From Ichthyophonus hoferi (lineage: Eukaryota; Opisthokonta; Ichthyosporea; Ichthyophonida; Ichthyophonidae): DNA of 14,614 nucleotides. Shown here piece after piece: positions 1-7,873 of this stretch. The stretch spans positions 1 to 14,614 of the forward strand of contig NAOQ01000955.1 of the NCBI GenBank assembly GCA_002751075.1, given 5' to 3'. The translations under genes and the position numbers were made by a program. Within the stretch, counting starts at the first letter, position 1. The number at the start of each line of letters is the position of its first letter. Under the pieces are notes generated by a model, which saw nothing but the letters and a program-made list of their open reading frames with translations, made no database searches and was not told the DNA's origin.

Positions 1-3
1 TAT

Positions 4-23
4 TGTACTGTACTGTACTGTAC
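4..23. repeat. TGTAC pentanucleotide microsatellite
   Basis: Four perfect head-to-tail copies of TGTAC lie at the left edge of the window, upstream of the first recognisable exon and probably inside an intron. Confidence 0.9.
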
Positions 24-111
24 GCACTCACCTCCCTACCTATTGGTTGGACCCGAATAACGAATCAGTGTACCTAACTCTAATCCTATTGGTTCTTTTC
101 TTGATCTCTAG

Positions 112-3100
112 GCTTGGGGAGGATCAAAGAAAGGCCTTCTTCCTTAATATGTACCACTGTCTAGTAGCACATACCTTATTAGGTAGGTGGTCTAACCATA
201 TATAGTAGTTGTTTACCATAAATAGTGGGTAAGTATCAATATAGTATAGTATAATATAGTATAATATAGTATCTATTATCTATTATTATATAATTATCTA
301 TATTTGTATAATAATTTTTATGATTATATTTTAATACTAATATGTACCACTCATATTGCAGTATCTGGCCCGCCCCAATCATCGCGCAAGATAGATGTCT
401 TATATGACATCACTAGTTTTGAATGCGCAAACACTGTGTTCAGTATGGCTGAGGTAATTATCTTGATTAATGAGTACCAATCAATACTAATTAAAGTTAA
501 TTGGCTCTAATTATTAATAATGACTGCTAATTAATAATCCGGTCATTTAATTGGGGTTATGAGGTGTTTTTTCTCTTTAATAGATCGATTAATCCGTATA
601 TGGCTATATAGCCCTCTACCCTGCCTCATACATAACGTCATCATGACGTACCCACACCTATGAGTAGCCTCTAGGGGGTCCTAATATATACCATATATAG
701 ATATATAACCTTATATGGTCTGCATTTAGCCTTGACAGTGTTAGCAATAGTAGGAAATTTTACCAACTGGCTTATTATGATTATGAAATTACATGATAAT
801 TTTGATTTTTTATTGGCTTCTAGAATCACGTTTATCCACTCCCTAGTTAGGTATGACGTAGGGTATATTCATATTCAAGTACTATGTATGACATCATAAT
901 GATGTCATAGATCTGGTATAGGACGCTCTCTGTATATACTATACTCTGTTCTCTATTACATCATGCTAACATCATTTGTTTTCCTTCATACCCATGTCTA
1001 TTCCTATACCAATAATTATTACCATATATGTATATATACCCTTCCCCAACGTCATCCTAACGTCATACATTCCTTGCTAGATCGAACACTGTATTCTTCG
1101 CCAATCAATGCCTAGACCTAAAAGAACGTCGTCTAAATTCAAAATGCCACCTAAATTTTTACCTGATGACCCTAGGTAACGATTGGTTTATCTCGTTTTA
1201 ATTATAATGTTAAAATTGTTGTTTTTTTGAAAAATTAGCATTTGTTTCTCTTAAGTATGTATGTAGGTAAATGTGATTGGTTTGTGTTAATTATCATTTT
1301 GATATTAAAATATTAAGACTAGTATCCGCTTATCAATTATGCTGGATAAGTGCATGTATTTGTATTGGGCAAGTGTTATTTATAATATTAAACTTAATAT
1401 TAAATTAAAATTATAAAATGTTGTTTTTTAAAAAACTGAGATCCACTTATCCTAGGTATGCATGTAGGCGTATATGATTGGCTATGTTAATTACCATTTT
1501 AATATTAATTTTTTAACATGTTTAAACCAGTTGTTTAATTATACTATTAAATCATTTGAATTACTTTCAAATGATACATTATATTCAAACTATTATATAT
1601 TAATCCTCGTATCTCACTAGTTAATCTTGATTTAAAGCCAGACTTCAAATTTATTTTTATTTTTGCTCTTGATTATAATCTGACGGATATTTCTCCAGTT
1701 ATATATACCATTGCTCAATTTTAATATTAAAATTTTTTTTTAAAAAAAAAACTAGTGGCTGCTTTCCTATACATATCCTAAGATAGATCGATATTTCTAT
1801 AGATATTTGATTTTAACCTCGGATTATTATTGGTTCTTGCCCAAGAACATTTTTGTCTATAAAATATATTATTTATTTATTTATTAACTTCTTATTATTA
1901 TTGTTTTTTACCGCTATAATTTAATATACAATTATATAATTATATAGACTATACATTTATTTTAATTTTAATTTTTAATGGCAGGCTATCACTGGGCTTT
2001 ACGAAAGAAGATCCAAGACTGTGTCTAGTTCTTAATTGGGGCGGCGTCATGTGTGGCGGGCAGGTTCCTGTTTATTCCACCAATCCGGTGACGCTAAATA
2101 ACCAGATGGATACTGTGTGTAGACAGTTTTTATTTGATAATTTAAAGGTAGGTTCTTATTGGTTAAAGAGAGGTAAAAATAGTATAATAGTAGTATAATA
2201 GAATAGGATAGTACGAAAGAAGGTAGTGTAGTATAATATGACGTTAATATAACGTAATAGAAGGTATAGAATAAGATAGGCTGATATAATATGCCTTTGT
2301 ACTAACTATACTATACCTTATCTAGGTGGATAGTAGTAAAAAACGTATCAGCCTCCCTTTGGTGTGTCAGCGATTTTCATTGGACTTTGGTAACGACATT
2401 CAAAAGGTCAGTTGATTGGTTTTTTTTAAATACTGTTATATTAATGGTAGCCTTATTATACCTATTTATATCCACCAATTAACATGTATGCATATATGAA
2501 TTGATAGTTGGTATAAATTTGGATTAGTTAATACTATTTAGAGTTAATTGTTGTTAATTAATACTATTTAGAGTTAATTGTTGTTAATTAATACGAATAT
2601 CATTATAGTATTACTAGTTGTAAAGGCAGCATGTCGTTATATTGCAGTTTAATAATGGGTACCTACCAATCTAAATGAATCAGTATTAGTCAGTATTAAT
2701 GAGATTTAATTAATATTAATTGGTGTCATTAAAAGTTTAATTCGTTTTTAATTGATATCAATCAATGTTTATTAATTTTAATTAATATCAATTAGTGTTA
2801 AGTAATTTTGATTGGCTTTCATTACCTATTGAGTACCCTCTTTTTCTTTGCAAGTTCCTTTAAAAAATCCGCCCCAAAACTTACACTGAAAAAAAAAAAC
2901 ATGGAGATTGTTTTAAATATTTTTAAATTTTAGTTTGCATAAATGTGTATGTGGATTTAAAATTTATTATCTCTATACTATTAACTAAGTTTTCATGGCA
3001 AATTTTAATAATTTACTTCACTAGGCCTATATTAATGTTTCCTCTAATATTTTTTAACTATAATGTAAGTATACCAGCCAGTAGAATAACCACAATAAAT

Positions 3101-3700
3101 TGAGAATGTAGTCATATTGCCAATTAGGTAAACCATTATATTAATATTTATATATGGTTTTATATTGGATAGGTTTTTATACTTTCTTTATTACTTTACA
3201 ATAATAAACAATTGGCTATGATTTTTTTTAAAAGCTATTTTAGCTTATCCTATCGTTACAGGGATCATGTGATTGAGTAGTTATTATTGGTTGTAGATTT
3301 TCTATTTATGTATATGCAATCAATTCCAATCCAGTTCACAGGTTTGCAATCAATTAAACCACCAACCTTTAATCACCAATTAATTAAACTGTTATTTATA
3401 ATTATGTATTATATAATAATCTCTATTACATATTACCTTCAAATCTATCATATAATTGGTTAATTTAAGTCTAATCCAATCATATGATATCCACAGGTAT
3501 GCGATCAAGTTCTCCAGTTTGCATCACCTGAACAAAGATTAGCTGCAGTCAAACTATTAGCACAGGGTGTGAAAGACAAGACCATTCGCTATCCCAAAAA
3601 GAACCAATGGAAATTCGTCCGTCGACTTGGCCTGTTACCTCTTGGGGAGCGTAAAGGTTCAAATACGGAAGTGGAGGTGGACGGCCGCCAATCAGTATAG
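112..3700 (+). CDS. DUF547-domain protein, 3' six exons (5' end outside the window)
   Basis: Six exons join in frame: 112-182, 362-453, 1081-1175, 1985-2147, 2326-2406 and 3497-3700 (TAG at 3698-3700). All introns are GT-AG, with lengths 179, 627, 809, 178 and 1090. They encode 234 residues, and the N terminus lies upstream of the window. DUF547 hallmarks appear in order: KAFFLNMYHCLVAH (family: AFWiNlYN..viH), then AEIEHCILR (family: dIEHgiLR), DDPR, a second DPR, LVLNWGGVMCGG (family: FALNCGaKSCPP), and a closing SLDFGND. About 67 residues follow the domain, Lys/Arg-rich and with a low-complexity acidic end. DUF547 occurs in plants, algae and invertebrates, sometimes beside DEP or glutaredoxin domains; its biochemical role is not established. 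The first of the two family Cys is Trp here and the His after DPR is Cys, so this member is divergent. The domain call is from motif memory, not a search. Exon joins are supported by reading-frame continuity across all five junctions. Confidence 0.85.
238..275. repeat. ATAGTATA-type AT-rich microsatellite in intron
   Basis: Imperfect tandem units of TATAGTATAA lie in the first visible intron of the DUF547 gene, about 90 bases before the 362 acceptor. A looser version of the same GTATAATA theme recurs at about 2175-2300 in the fourth intron. Confidence 0.75.
635..649. promoter_or_regulatory. Palindromic ACGTCAT/ATGACGT (CRE-like) site in intron
   Basis: ACGTCATCATGACGT is a perfect inverted repeat with 7-base arms around one central base. 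Each arm contains the TGACGT half-site bound by CREB/ATF-type bZIP factors. It lies in the second visible DUF547 intron. Binding is inference. Confidence 0.45.
888..908. promoter_or_regulatory. 21-base perfect palindrome, TGACATCA-type, in intron
   Basis: Two perfect 10-base arms, ATGACATCAT and ATGATGTCAT, flank a single A. TGACATCA resembles degenerate CRE/AP-1 sites. It sits 240 bases after the 635-649 palindrome in the same intron. The function is inferred only. Confidence 0.45.
1048..1066. promoter_or_regulatory. Direct repeat of AACGTCAT just before exon
   Basis: Two AACGTCAT copies, 11 bases apart start to start, end 14 bases before the exon acceptor at 1080/1081. The spacing is about one helical turn. 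It belongs to the same TGACGT-type set as the intron palindromes. It could be regulatory or a chance feature of the intron end. Confidence 0.35.
1869..1903. repeat. ATTT/ATT simple repeat in intron
   Basis: Short runs of TTTA followed by TTATTA units lie in the third visible intron, about 80-115 bases before the acceptor at 1984. Nothing else is recognisable in this intron. Confidence 0.7.
2241..2255. promoter_or_regulatory. ACGTTA/TAACGT palindrome in intron
   Basis: ACGTTAATATAACGT is a perfect inverted repeat with 6-base arms around ATA, preceded by TG so that the left arm reads TGACGTTA. It is the third ACGT-type palindrome in the DUF547 introns. Confidence 0.4.
2531..2590. repeat. Perfect 30-bp tandem duplication
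   Basis: Two identical 30-base units (beginning ATACTATTTA and ending TTGTTAATTA) sit head to tail in the fifth visible intron. The lack of any mismatch indicates a recent duplication. Further ATTAATT-rich, diverged repetition continues to about 2830. Confidence 0.95.
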
Positions 3701-4042
3701 ATGGACTCTATAGGAACTGTGTATTACTAGTCTAGGGTGTACATGAGACATAAGTAACAGCACTATCCTGTATTTAATTACTATTTATTTGCTAATTTTT
3801 ATTTGGTTAGTGTTCCCATTGGTATAGGTGTTGTTAATTAATTTGAGTCTTATGTTCTGGTACTCCTTAAAAAATTGTTTATTTGATTGTTTAGATAAAA
3901 GACATGAGCCAATTACAAGGGAGATAAATTGTAGAAAAATAATGAGTATGACCCAATCATATCCGACCTCCTAATAGAATATAAATGCATTTTAATGAGA
4001 ATTATATATGCCAATCCAATCAAAATCAGCCACTCAATGAAT

Positions 4043-4056
4043 AATAAACCAATAAA
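4043..4056 (+). terminator. Tandem AATAAA poly(A) signals for the DUF547 gene
   Basis: Two AATAAA hexamers, at 4043-4048 and 4051-4056, lie about 345 bases after the DUF547 stop codon. A 3' UTR of that size is ordinary. No other gene signal intervenes, so they are the best candidates for its 3' end. Mapping of cDNA ends is not available here. Confidence 0.5.
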
Positions 4057-4729
4057 GATTTCGGCATTATCCGACTACCCATACCACTGGCTGGTAAGGA
4101 TTGGTTTTGCGTTTAACTAAGTAATATGATTAGACCTTTTTAAAAAAATATGCTATATGTCAGTTGATTCATTAATCATAATTAGTTAATGCCCCTGTTA
4201 TTTTGTTGATAATAATCAATGGTCATATCATTTCCTTATTTAGAATGTAGTTAATTGATGTCAAGGATTTATTTCAAGTAGACCAATCGACCAATCACAC
4301 TGTAGATTTTAATTACATTCTTATGCGCTGCAATTATATACAATTAGCATTGTATCTTTATGAATGATTTTCAATTATGTGGCACTCTCAATCACACATC
4401 ATCAGTGAAATCAAAAGTTCCAATGTTCTGTCTTCCAGTGGCAGTGATCAACGTAATATACTTTGAGTAAGATAATAAGCTTTTAGGGCACATATGGGTT
4501 GGGGTTTAATTTACAAACATATATATATACTGGAAACAAGGGACTAGTAAACCTATGTATCTGAGGTACTAAAAAATAAGGTAATTGTATTTTGTTGAAA
4601 ATATATAGACACAAGAGCGTCCCTGGGACCCTTTATCCGTTTAAAGACGAGGGAATACCGTTTGAAAGAGCTGTTTTACTTGTCATATTGTATACACCGA
4701 GTACATATAAGCTAACGCATATTTTTTAC
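4057..4729. other. Intergenic stretch, no gene seen
   Basis: AT-rich DNA without a convincing open frame on either strand. It still contains several CCAAT/ATTGG boxes up to about 4420, fewer after that. A slightly GC-richer patch at about 4610-4670 (GTCCCTGGGACC, itself a palindrome) has no recognised identity. Confidence 0.6.
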
Positions 4730-4737
4730 TATAAAAA
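4730..4737 (+). promoter_or_regulatory. Candidate TATA box upstream of acidic ORF
   Basis: TATAAAAA occurs about 200 bases before the ATG at 4937. In such an AT-rich region one match is weak evidence. A good splice-donor-like CAAGTAAGC at 4738-4746 could instead pair with the acceptor-like TTTTAGGCAG ending at 4927, giving a 187-base intron. Confidence 0.25.
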
Positions 4738-4909
4738 CAAGTAAGCATAGGTTAAGGAGTAGGCTGATAAGGTTGATAAGACTAGGAAAACATAGTTGAG
4801 CAGTTAGTAGTTGGCTGATGGTACAGTGACTGTTGTTGAAGGCAACTCAAGTCAGGCCTACACGGTCTCCCTTTAGTAGCTGCAAGACTGGAATCATTGG
4901 CATAAGCTG

Positions 4910-4958
4910 ATACACTTGTTTTAGGCAGGATGTCCAATGTGCTACATGGACTCCAAAA
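4910..4958 (-). mobile_element. Scrap of the local LTR-element family (inverted)
   Basis: The ACTTGTTTTAGGCAGGATG segment matches the reverse complement of the LTR at about 9784-9832 nearly base for base, and the weaker similarity continues through CAATGTGCTACATGGACTCC. Similarity may reach left to about 4845 but is poor there. It is a short, old fossil of the family that is tandemly arrayed at 8604-10880. Confidence 0.55.
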
Positions 4959-5173
4959 CATATTGGGAGAAGCAACATGACCAGATCTCCTCAGATTCAA
5001 ATAATGAGGACACAACAACAAGACTCTTTGAAGACTTTGAGATAACTAAAAATTCAGAGTCAAGTGAAGTTGAACAGGAACATCCCATGTCCATGGATAA
5101 TGGAGCCGAGTCTACTAAGAGCAATGAAGATCATGACATAACTCCAATTCAATATTTGGTTTGTAACCTTTAA
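4937..5173 (+). CDS. Small acidic Ser-rich ORF, unknown function
   Basis: A 78-codon frame rich in Ser, Glu, Asp and Asn, with runs such as SSDSNNED and SESSEVEQE; no membrane segment, no signal peptide and only one tryptophan. The composition fits an intrinsically disordered protein or exon, and SSDS/SESSE resemble CK2-type acidic phosphosites. The DNA here is GC-richer than its flanks, which favours coding. The frame opens just after a stop at 4922-4924; an acceptor-like TTTTAGGCAG ending at 4927 would make it an internal exon. Its first codons overlap the LTR scrap at 4910-4958. I do not recognise the family. It could be a real short gene, one exon of a longer gene, or a relic. Confidence 0.35.
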   Translation: MCYMDSKTYWEKQHDQISSDSNNEDTTTRLFEDFEITKNSESSEVEQEHPMSMDNGAESTKSNEDHDITPIQYLVCNL

Positions 5174-5317
5174 CTGAGCAATATAGCTAGACTATGGTAT
5201 GGCTGACAGGTCAGCATGCTACTAGAAGATATATAATTAGAGGTCAGGCCTTAGTCAAGGACTGCTCAAATCTCGTATGATAACAAATATGTCATAAACA
5301 CGTGGGTAGCTTTATAG

Positions 5318-5617
5318 ATAATAAGCCATTCTAATCATGATAATAATTCATACAAGAGTATTTATGAAAAGAAGTACATAAGAACACTCACTTCTATAAA
5401 GCAGTCTATGACAAAGGCAACGAAAATGGGGATAGAAGTTTCCTCAGACTCAGAAGATCTTCTCAGGCAAGACTTGCACCATGAATTTGCTACCAGTGAG
5501 GAACCAGTGATTCCACCAATATACATCGACCTCGACTCTGCATCATCCAAATCTTCTATATCAACAGATTTCTCTGAACAATCATCTTCATCTGACACTA
5601 CCTCTAACAATAACTGA
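5318..5617 (+). CDS. Second acidic Ser-rich open frame, possible exon
   Basis: The frame is open from 5318 to a TGA at 5615-5617, with the first Met at 5408 (69 codons from there). Before the Met it is Lys/Asn/Ser-rich; after it comes EVSSDSEDLL, then a hydrophobic-acidic IPPIYIDLD, then Ser-rich STDFSEQSSSS ending in Asn. CAG at 5402-5404 is a possible splice acceptor, which would drop the weak upstream part. It lies 145 bases beyond the previous acidic ORF, in the same frame number and with the same SSDS theme, so the two may be exons of one gene. No good donor ends the first ORF, which leaves that open. Product unknown. Confidence 0.35.
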   Translation: MISHSNHDNNSYKSIYEKKYIRTLTSIKQSMTKATKMGIEVSSDSEDLLRQDLHHEFATSEEPVIPPIYIDLDSASSKSSISTDFSEQSSSSDTTSNNN

Positions 5618-5845
5618 TAATTTCATCGATCTGGGTGGGAGCCTAATGGTTGAAGATAATAATCTGAACTTTTGATGGGATAAAATTACAGTATATAGAA
5701 TGTGAACTAAGTCTATGATATACTAATTTTGATCACTTGATCATAAATGCATTATGTCAAAAACCTTAATAAGGCTAATCTTCATGTTGGAGGGAAGGCA
5801 AAATGCTCCACAACAACCCCTGACAGTGTAGTACTATGTGAAAGA

Positions 5846-5876
5846 GTAAATCTGCAGCAGGTACCACTGCATTTAC
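5846..5876. other. Imperfect hairpin GTAAAT..GCAG/CTGCATTTAC
   Basis: GTAAATCTGCAG and CTGCATTTAC pair over ten bases with a 2-base bulge and a 9-base loop. No gene is associated with it, and it may be a chance structure. Confidence 0.4.
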
Positions 5877-6592
5877 TATGACTAATGAGTAACCCAAAAA
5901 ATAATATGTTCGATATTATCTATTAATGCAATCCTGGCAGTTACTTTATGTGGGCAGCAAGAGTGACATATGTCGCTCCTGTAAGTGGTTATGGTGTATT
6001 GCTTCCCTTCTACTCTATTGGTCACCAGAACTAACTGATGCAAGAGTACGTGCTAATCAGAATTTGTTTTGGATCAGCATGCAAATTAGATATTATAGGA
6101 ATATTCTGCTAACCACTGCTCTGTGCTCATAAAACAAAACCCAATTTCTTATTTGACGATGTTGGTTGTTTGGTTCCCTAATTGCAGACAATGACTGGTT
6201 TGGGCAGTAATATTCTTAAAGGTTATCATATTATAAATCGCAGTTCTTTTTACTTTTGACTTAAAATGTAAATTTGAATTTCAACATAGTCTTCTTTCCC
6301 AAATAATGGATCTTTCTATTTTCTGAGATATGTAACTCTTAGCTAGATTCGTTTTGTTGATTCCATAACAAATAAAGTGGGTGAGGGGTATTTATAATAT
6401 TTTTTAAAATAGTCATTGCTGAAATGACAGAGTTATCATAATACACTAATAGACTTATGCTATATATAACTAAAATAGTCATTGTTGTAATATGCGGTGC
6501 ACTATACAAAATATCACACACCTTTTACAATTTGAAGCATTACTTTGGGTTGGTCTGCATGACCAATTCATTATAAATATGTATGTACGATA

Positions 6593-6610
6593 GTATGTAT
6601 GTATGTATGT
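6593..6610. repeat. GTAT tetranucleotide microsatellite
   Basis: Short run of about four GTAT units, with a weaker GTATGTACGATA prelude starting near 6581. Confidence 0.85.
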
Positions 6611-6834
6611 CAACTACAATTAGTTTTGACTATGTGGTATTTCTTTTATTCAACATTTTCATATAACCTTAAGCAATAATGTTGTATGTGGATTTTAGAC
6701 CCAACAGTATATAACGCAGTTCAATTTAAATTACAATATGTTATTCAACAATATTACCCAACAATAATAGCAACATATATATGTATGTTTGTATGTTTAT
6801 TAGTGTTAAGGATGTCAAATCAAACCGACCAGCC

Positions 6835-6857
6835 AGGCCCAACTTTTGGTTTGGCCT
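6835..6857 (-). other. Hairpin just past the chitin-binding gene's poly(A) signal
   Basis: AGGCCCAAC and GTTTGGCCT pair at eight of nine positions around a 5-base loop. On the minus strand it follows the AATAAA at 6865-6860, in the zone where cleavage would be expected. A role in 3'-end formation is inference. Confidence 0.35.
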
Positions 6858-6859
6858 AA

Positions 6860-6865
6860 TTTATT
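6860..6865 (-). terminator. AATAAA poly(A) signal of the chitin-binding gene
   Basis: AATAAA on the minus strand lies about 150 bases beyond the UAG at 7015-7013 and about 85 bases beyond the next in-frame stop at 6952-6950. It is the nearest canonical signal downstream. Confidence 0.55.
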
Positions 6866-6949
6866 CACCCTACACAGCGGTGGAACTCTTTGAGGAAGAC
6901 GTTATAACACTGTAACGCTTTTTGTTAAATCCTTGATGCACATACAATC

Positions 6950-7012
6950 TTACGCTTTAGATATACAATTGTGCTCACTTTCAAGGAACACATGCTTCGG
7001 AGGACATCTAAA
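6950..7012 (-). other. In-frame continuation of the fourth chitin-binding repeat beyond the UAG
   Basis: The 20 codons after the UAG stay in the same frame and end at TAA (6952-6950). They begin FRC and end NC plus five residues. The two cysteines are separated by exactly 12 residues, as in the three preceding repeats, and the preceding gap (13 positions counting the UAG) is within the 9-17 range of the other repeats. This is therefore the missing second half of repeat four. Whether it is translated (read-through, an allele without the stop, a base-call error) or is dead 3' sequence cannot be told from one sequence. Confidence 0.75.
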
Positions 7013-7804
7013 CTAACGGTAAAGGGGTTTTTGTCCATCCCCAAAGCACAAGTAAAAGAAGTTAAGGTGGTACTTGTCAGGATAAAAACTGTAATTACGA
7101 GTTTTCCAATCGTCTGGACATTGGAATTGTGGTGCATCTGCTGGTATATTTTCAGGTACGCACTCGCTGATAATGTCGTTAAACACTTCGTTTTTCCCAC
7201 ACGTATACGTAGCAGGTGTTCCTGTCGCACACGAATAATACATCCAAGAGAGGTGCACATCAGGATACAAATATGAATTACGGCTTTTATAATCTTCAGG
7301 GCATTTGTTGGTTTTAGAAATTGGTCTATTTACGTACCAACAATCGTGCAAATCCGGGTTGAACTCAGTGTACTCAGGGCAATCCCACTTTGTCGTCATT
7401 GCACCATCAGGACCGCTTCTATTTTGGCCCCCACAAATATAATACTTTCTCAGGTTATCCTCGTCAGGATAGCTGTTGTAAGGACGGCTTCGCCAATTAT
7501 CGGGGCATGTGAATGTTGATTCATGATCTGGTTTATTTTCATACTGACATTTGTGGATACTCTCGTTGAACTTGGCGTGCTCAGGGCATGCTTTTCTCGT
7601 TTCAAACACATGACCAAACAGATTTACGTTACACTCGTAGTAAAACCTAGGGTTGTATACGTCAATATGCTTGCTATAAGAAAGGCTTTTCCAATCACTA
7701 GGGCATCTGAATTGGAGCCTATCTTGTTCTCGAGGCCAATCGCGTCTGGCTGAGGTTAGAGTAGCAACGGCAGCTAAGGTAGCGACAATGGAATAAGAAA
7801 TCAT
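7013..7804 (-). CDS. Secreted protein with CBM14-like (peritrophin-A) chitin-binding repeats
   Basis: 263 codons in a single exon, ATG at 7804 with a good ACAATG context. Residues 1-19 form a signal peptide (hydrophobic, cleavage likely after TSA). Four repeats follow, starting at C34, C100, C168 and C229, each of the form CPxxW/YKS..Y..YPD..YYxC. Cysteine spacing is C-x23-C-x(9-17)-C-x12-C in every complete repeat: 34/58/73/86, 100/124/142/155 and 168/192/202/215. The fourth has C229 and C253 before the UAG. Aromatic residues before the second Cys (YY, FY) match the chitin-contact region of the peritrophin-A family. These repeats have four cysteines rather than the usual six; the missing second and sixth are known disulfide partners. 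Likely role: binding chitin outside the cell, in matrix, skeleton or gut lining. The family is convincing; the biological role is inferred. The UAG cuts repeat four in half, so the product may be truncated. Confidence 0.88.
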   Translation of the reverse strand: MISYSIVATLAAVATLTSARRDWPREQDRLQFRCPSDWKSLSYSKHIDVYNPRFYYECNVNLFGHVFETRKACPEHAKFNESIHKCQYENKPDHESTFTCPDNWRSRPYNSYPDEDNLRKYYICGGQNRSGPDGAMTTKWDCPEYTEFNPDLHDCWYVNRPISKTNKCPEDYKSRNSYLYPDVHLSWMYYSCATGTPATYTCGKNEVFNDIISECVPENIPADAPQFQCPDDWKTRNYSFYPDKYHLNFFYLCFGDGQKPLYR

Positions 7805-7864
7805 TGTAAAAGTAGTAAACTGATATATAGTATATATGTTTGTTTACTTTGAGTCTGCAAATCT

Positions 7865-7872
7865 CTTTTATA
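7865..7872 (-). promoter_or_regulatory. TATA box of the chitin-binding gene
   Basis: TATAAAAG on the minus strand ends about 60 bases before the ATG. With a start about 30 bases downstream, the 5' UTR would be about 30-35 bases. A canonical TATA box is typical of strongly or tissue-specifically expressed animal genes. Confidence 0.65.
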
Positions 7873-7873
7873 G

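Larger units (their letters stand above)
5618..6834. other. Intergenic stretch with no confident gene
   Basis: This holds a GC-richer patch at 5926-6132 with a 68-codon plus-strand frame of unlikely composition that I do not accept as a gene, an imperfect hairpin at 5846-5876 and a partial duplication of AAAATAGTCATTG (about 6407 and 6474). The rest is AT-rich and featureless. Confidence 0.6.

Noticed and set aside
304-361. Extension of the 362-453 exon leftward as a plain ORF
   Set aside because: The acceptor at 360-361 and the in-frame join to 112-182, which together give the expected DUF547 sequence, explain the open frame better; the extra codons are intron.
3650-3670. GGTTCAAATAC, similar to a tRNA B box
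   Set aside because: It lies in the last DUF547 exon and there is no matching A box or cloverleaf. I found no tRNA, rRNA or snRNA gene in the window.
4782-5124. Minus-strand frames opposite the acidic ORF
   Set aside because: No family motif; they mirror the plus-strand frame and the LTR scrap.
5362-5610. Minus-strand 82-codon frame
   Set aside because: Antisense shadow of the Ser-rich plus-strand frame; Ser/Asp codons commonly leave the opposite strand open.
5926-6132. 68-codon plus-strand frame with several Trp and Cys
   Set aside because: Composition is unlike a stable protein, there is no promoter or splice context I trust, and no motif is recognised. The GC-richer base content alone is not enough.
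6400-6490. Possible direct repeats (AAAATAGTCATTG twice) as a CRISPR-like or element end signature
   Set aside because: Only two copies, with no regular spacing or inverted termini; the context is eukaryotic and AT-rich, so a small chance duplication is likelier.
6339-6521. 60-codon minus-strand frame rich in Ile, Tyr and Thr
   Set aside because: Its composition simply reflects AT-rich DNA; no start context, motif or promoter supports it.
6925-7260. Open frames antisense to or out of phase with the chitin-binding gene (also 6971-7276 and 7523-7753)
   Set aside because: They overlap a gene with clear signal peptide and repeat structure; these are shadows of its coding sequence.
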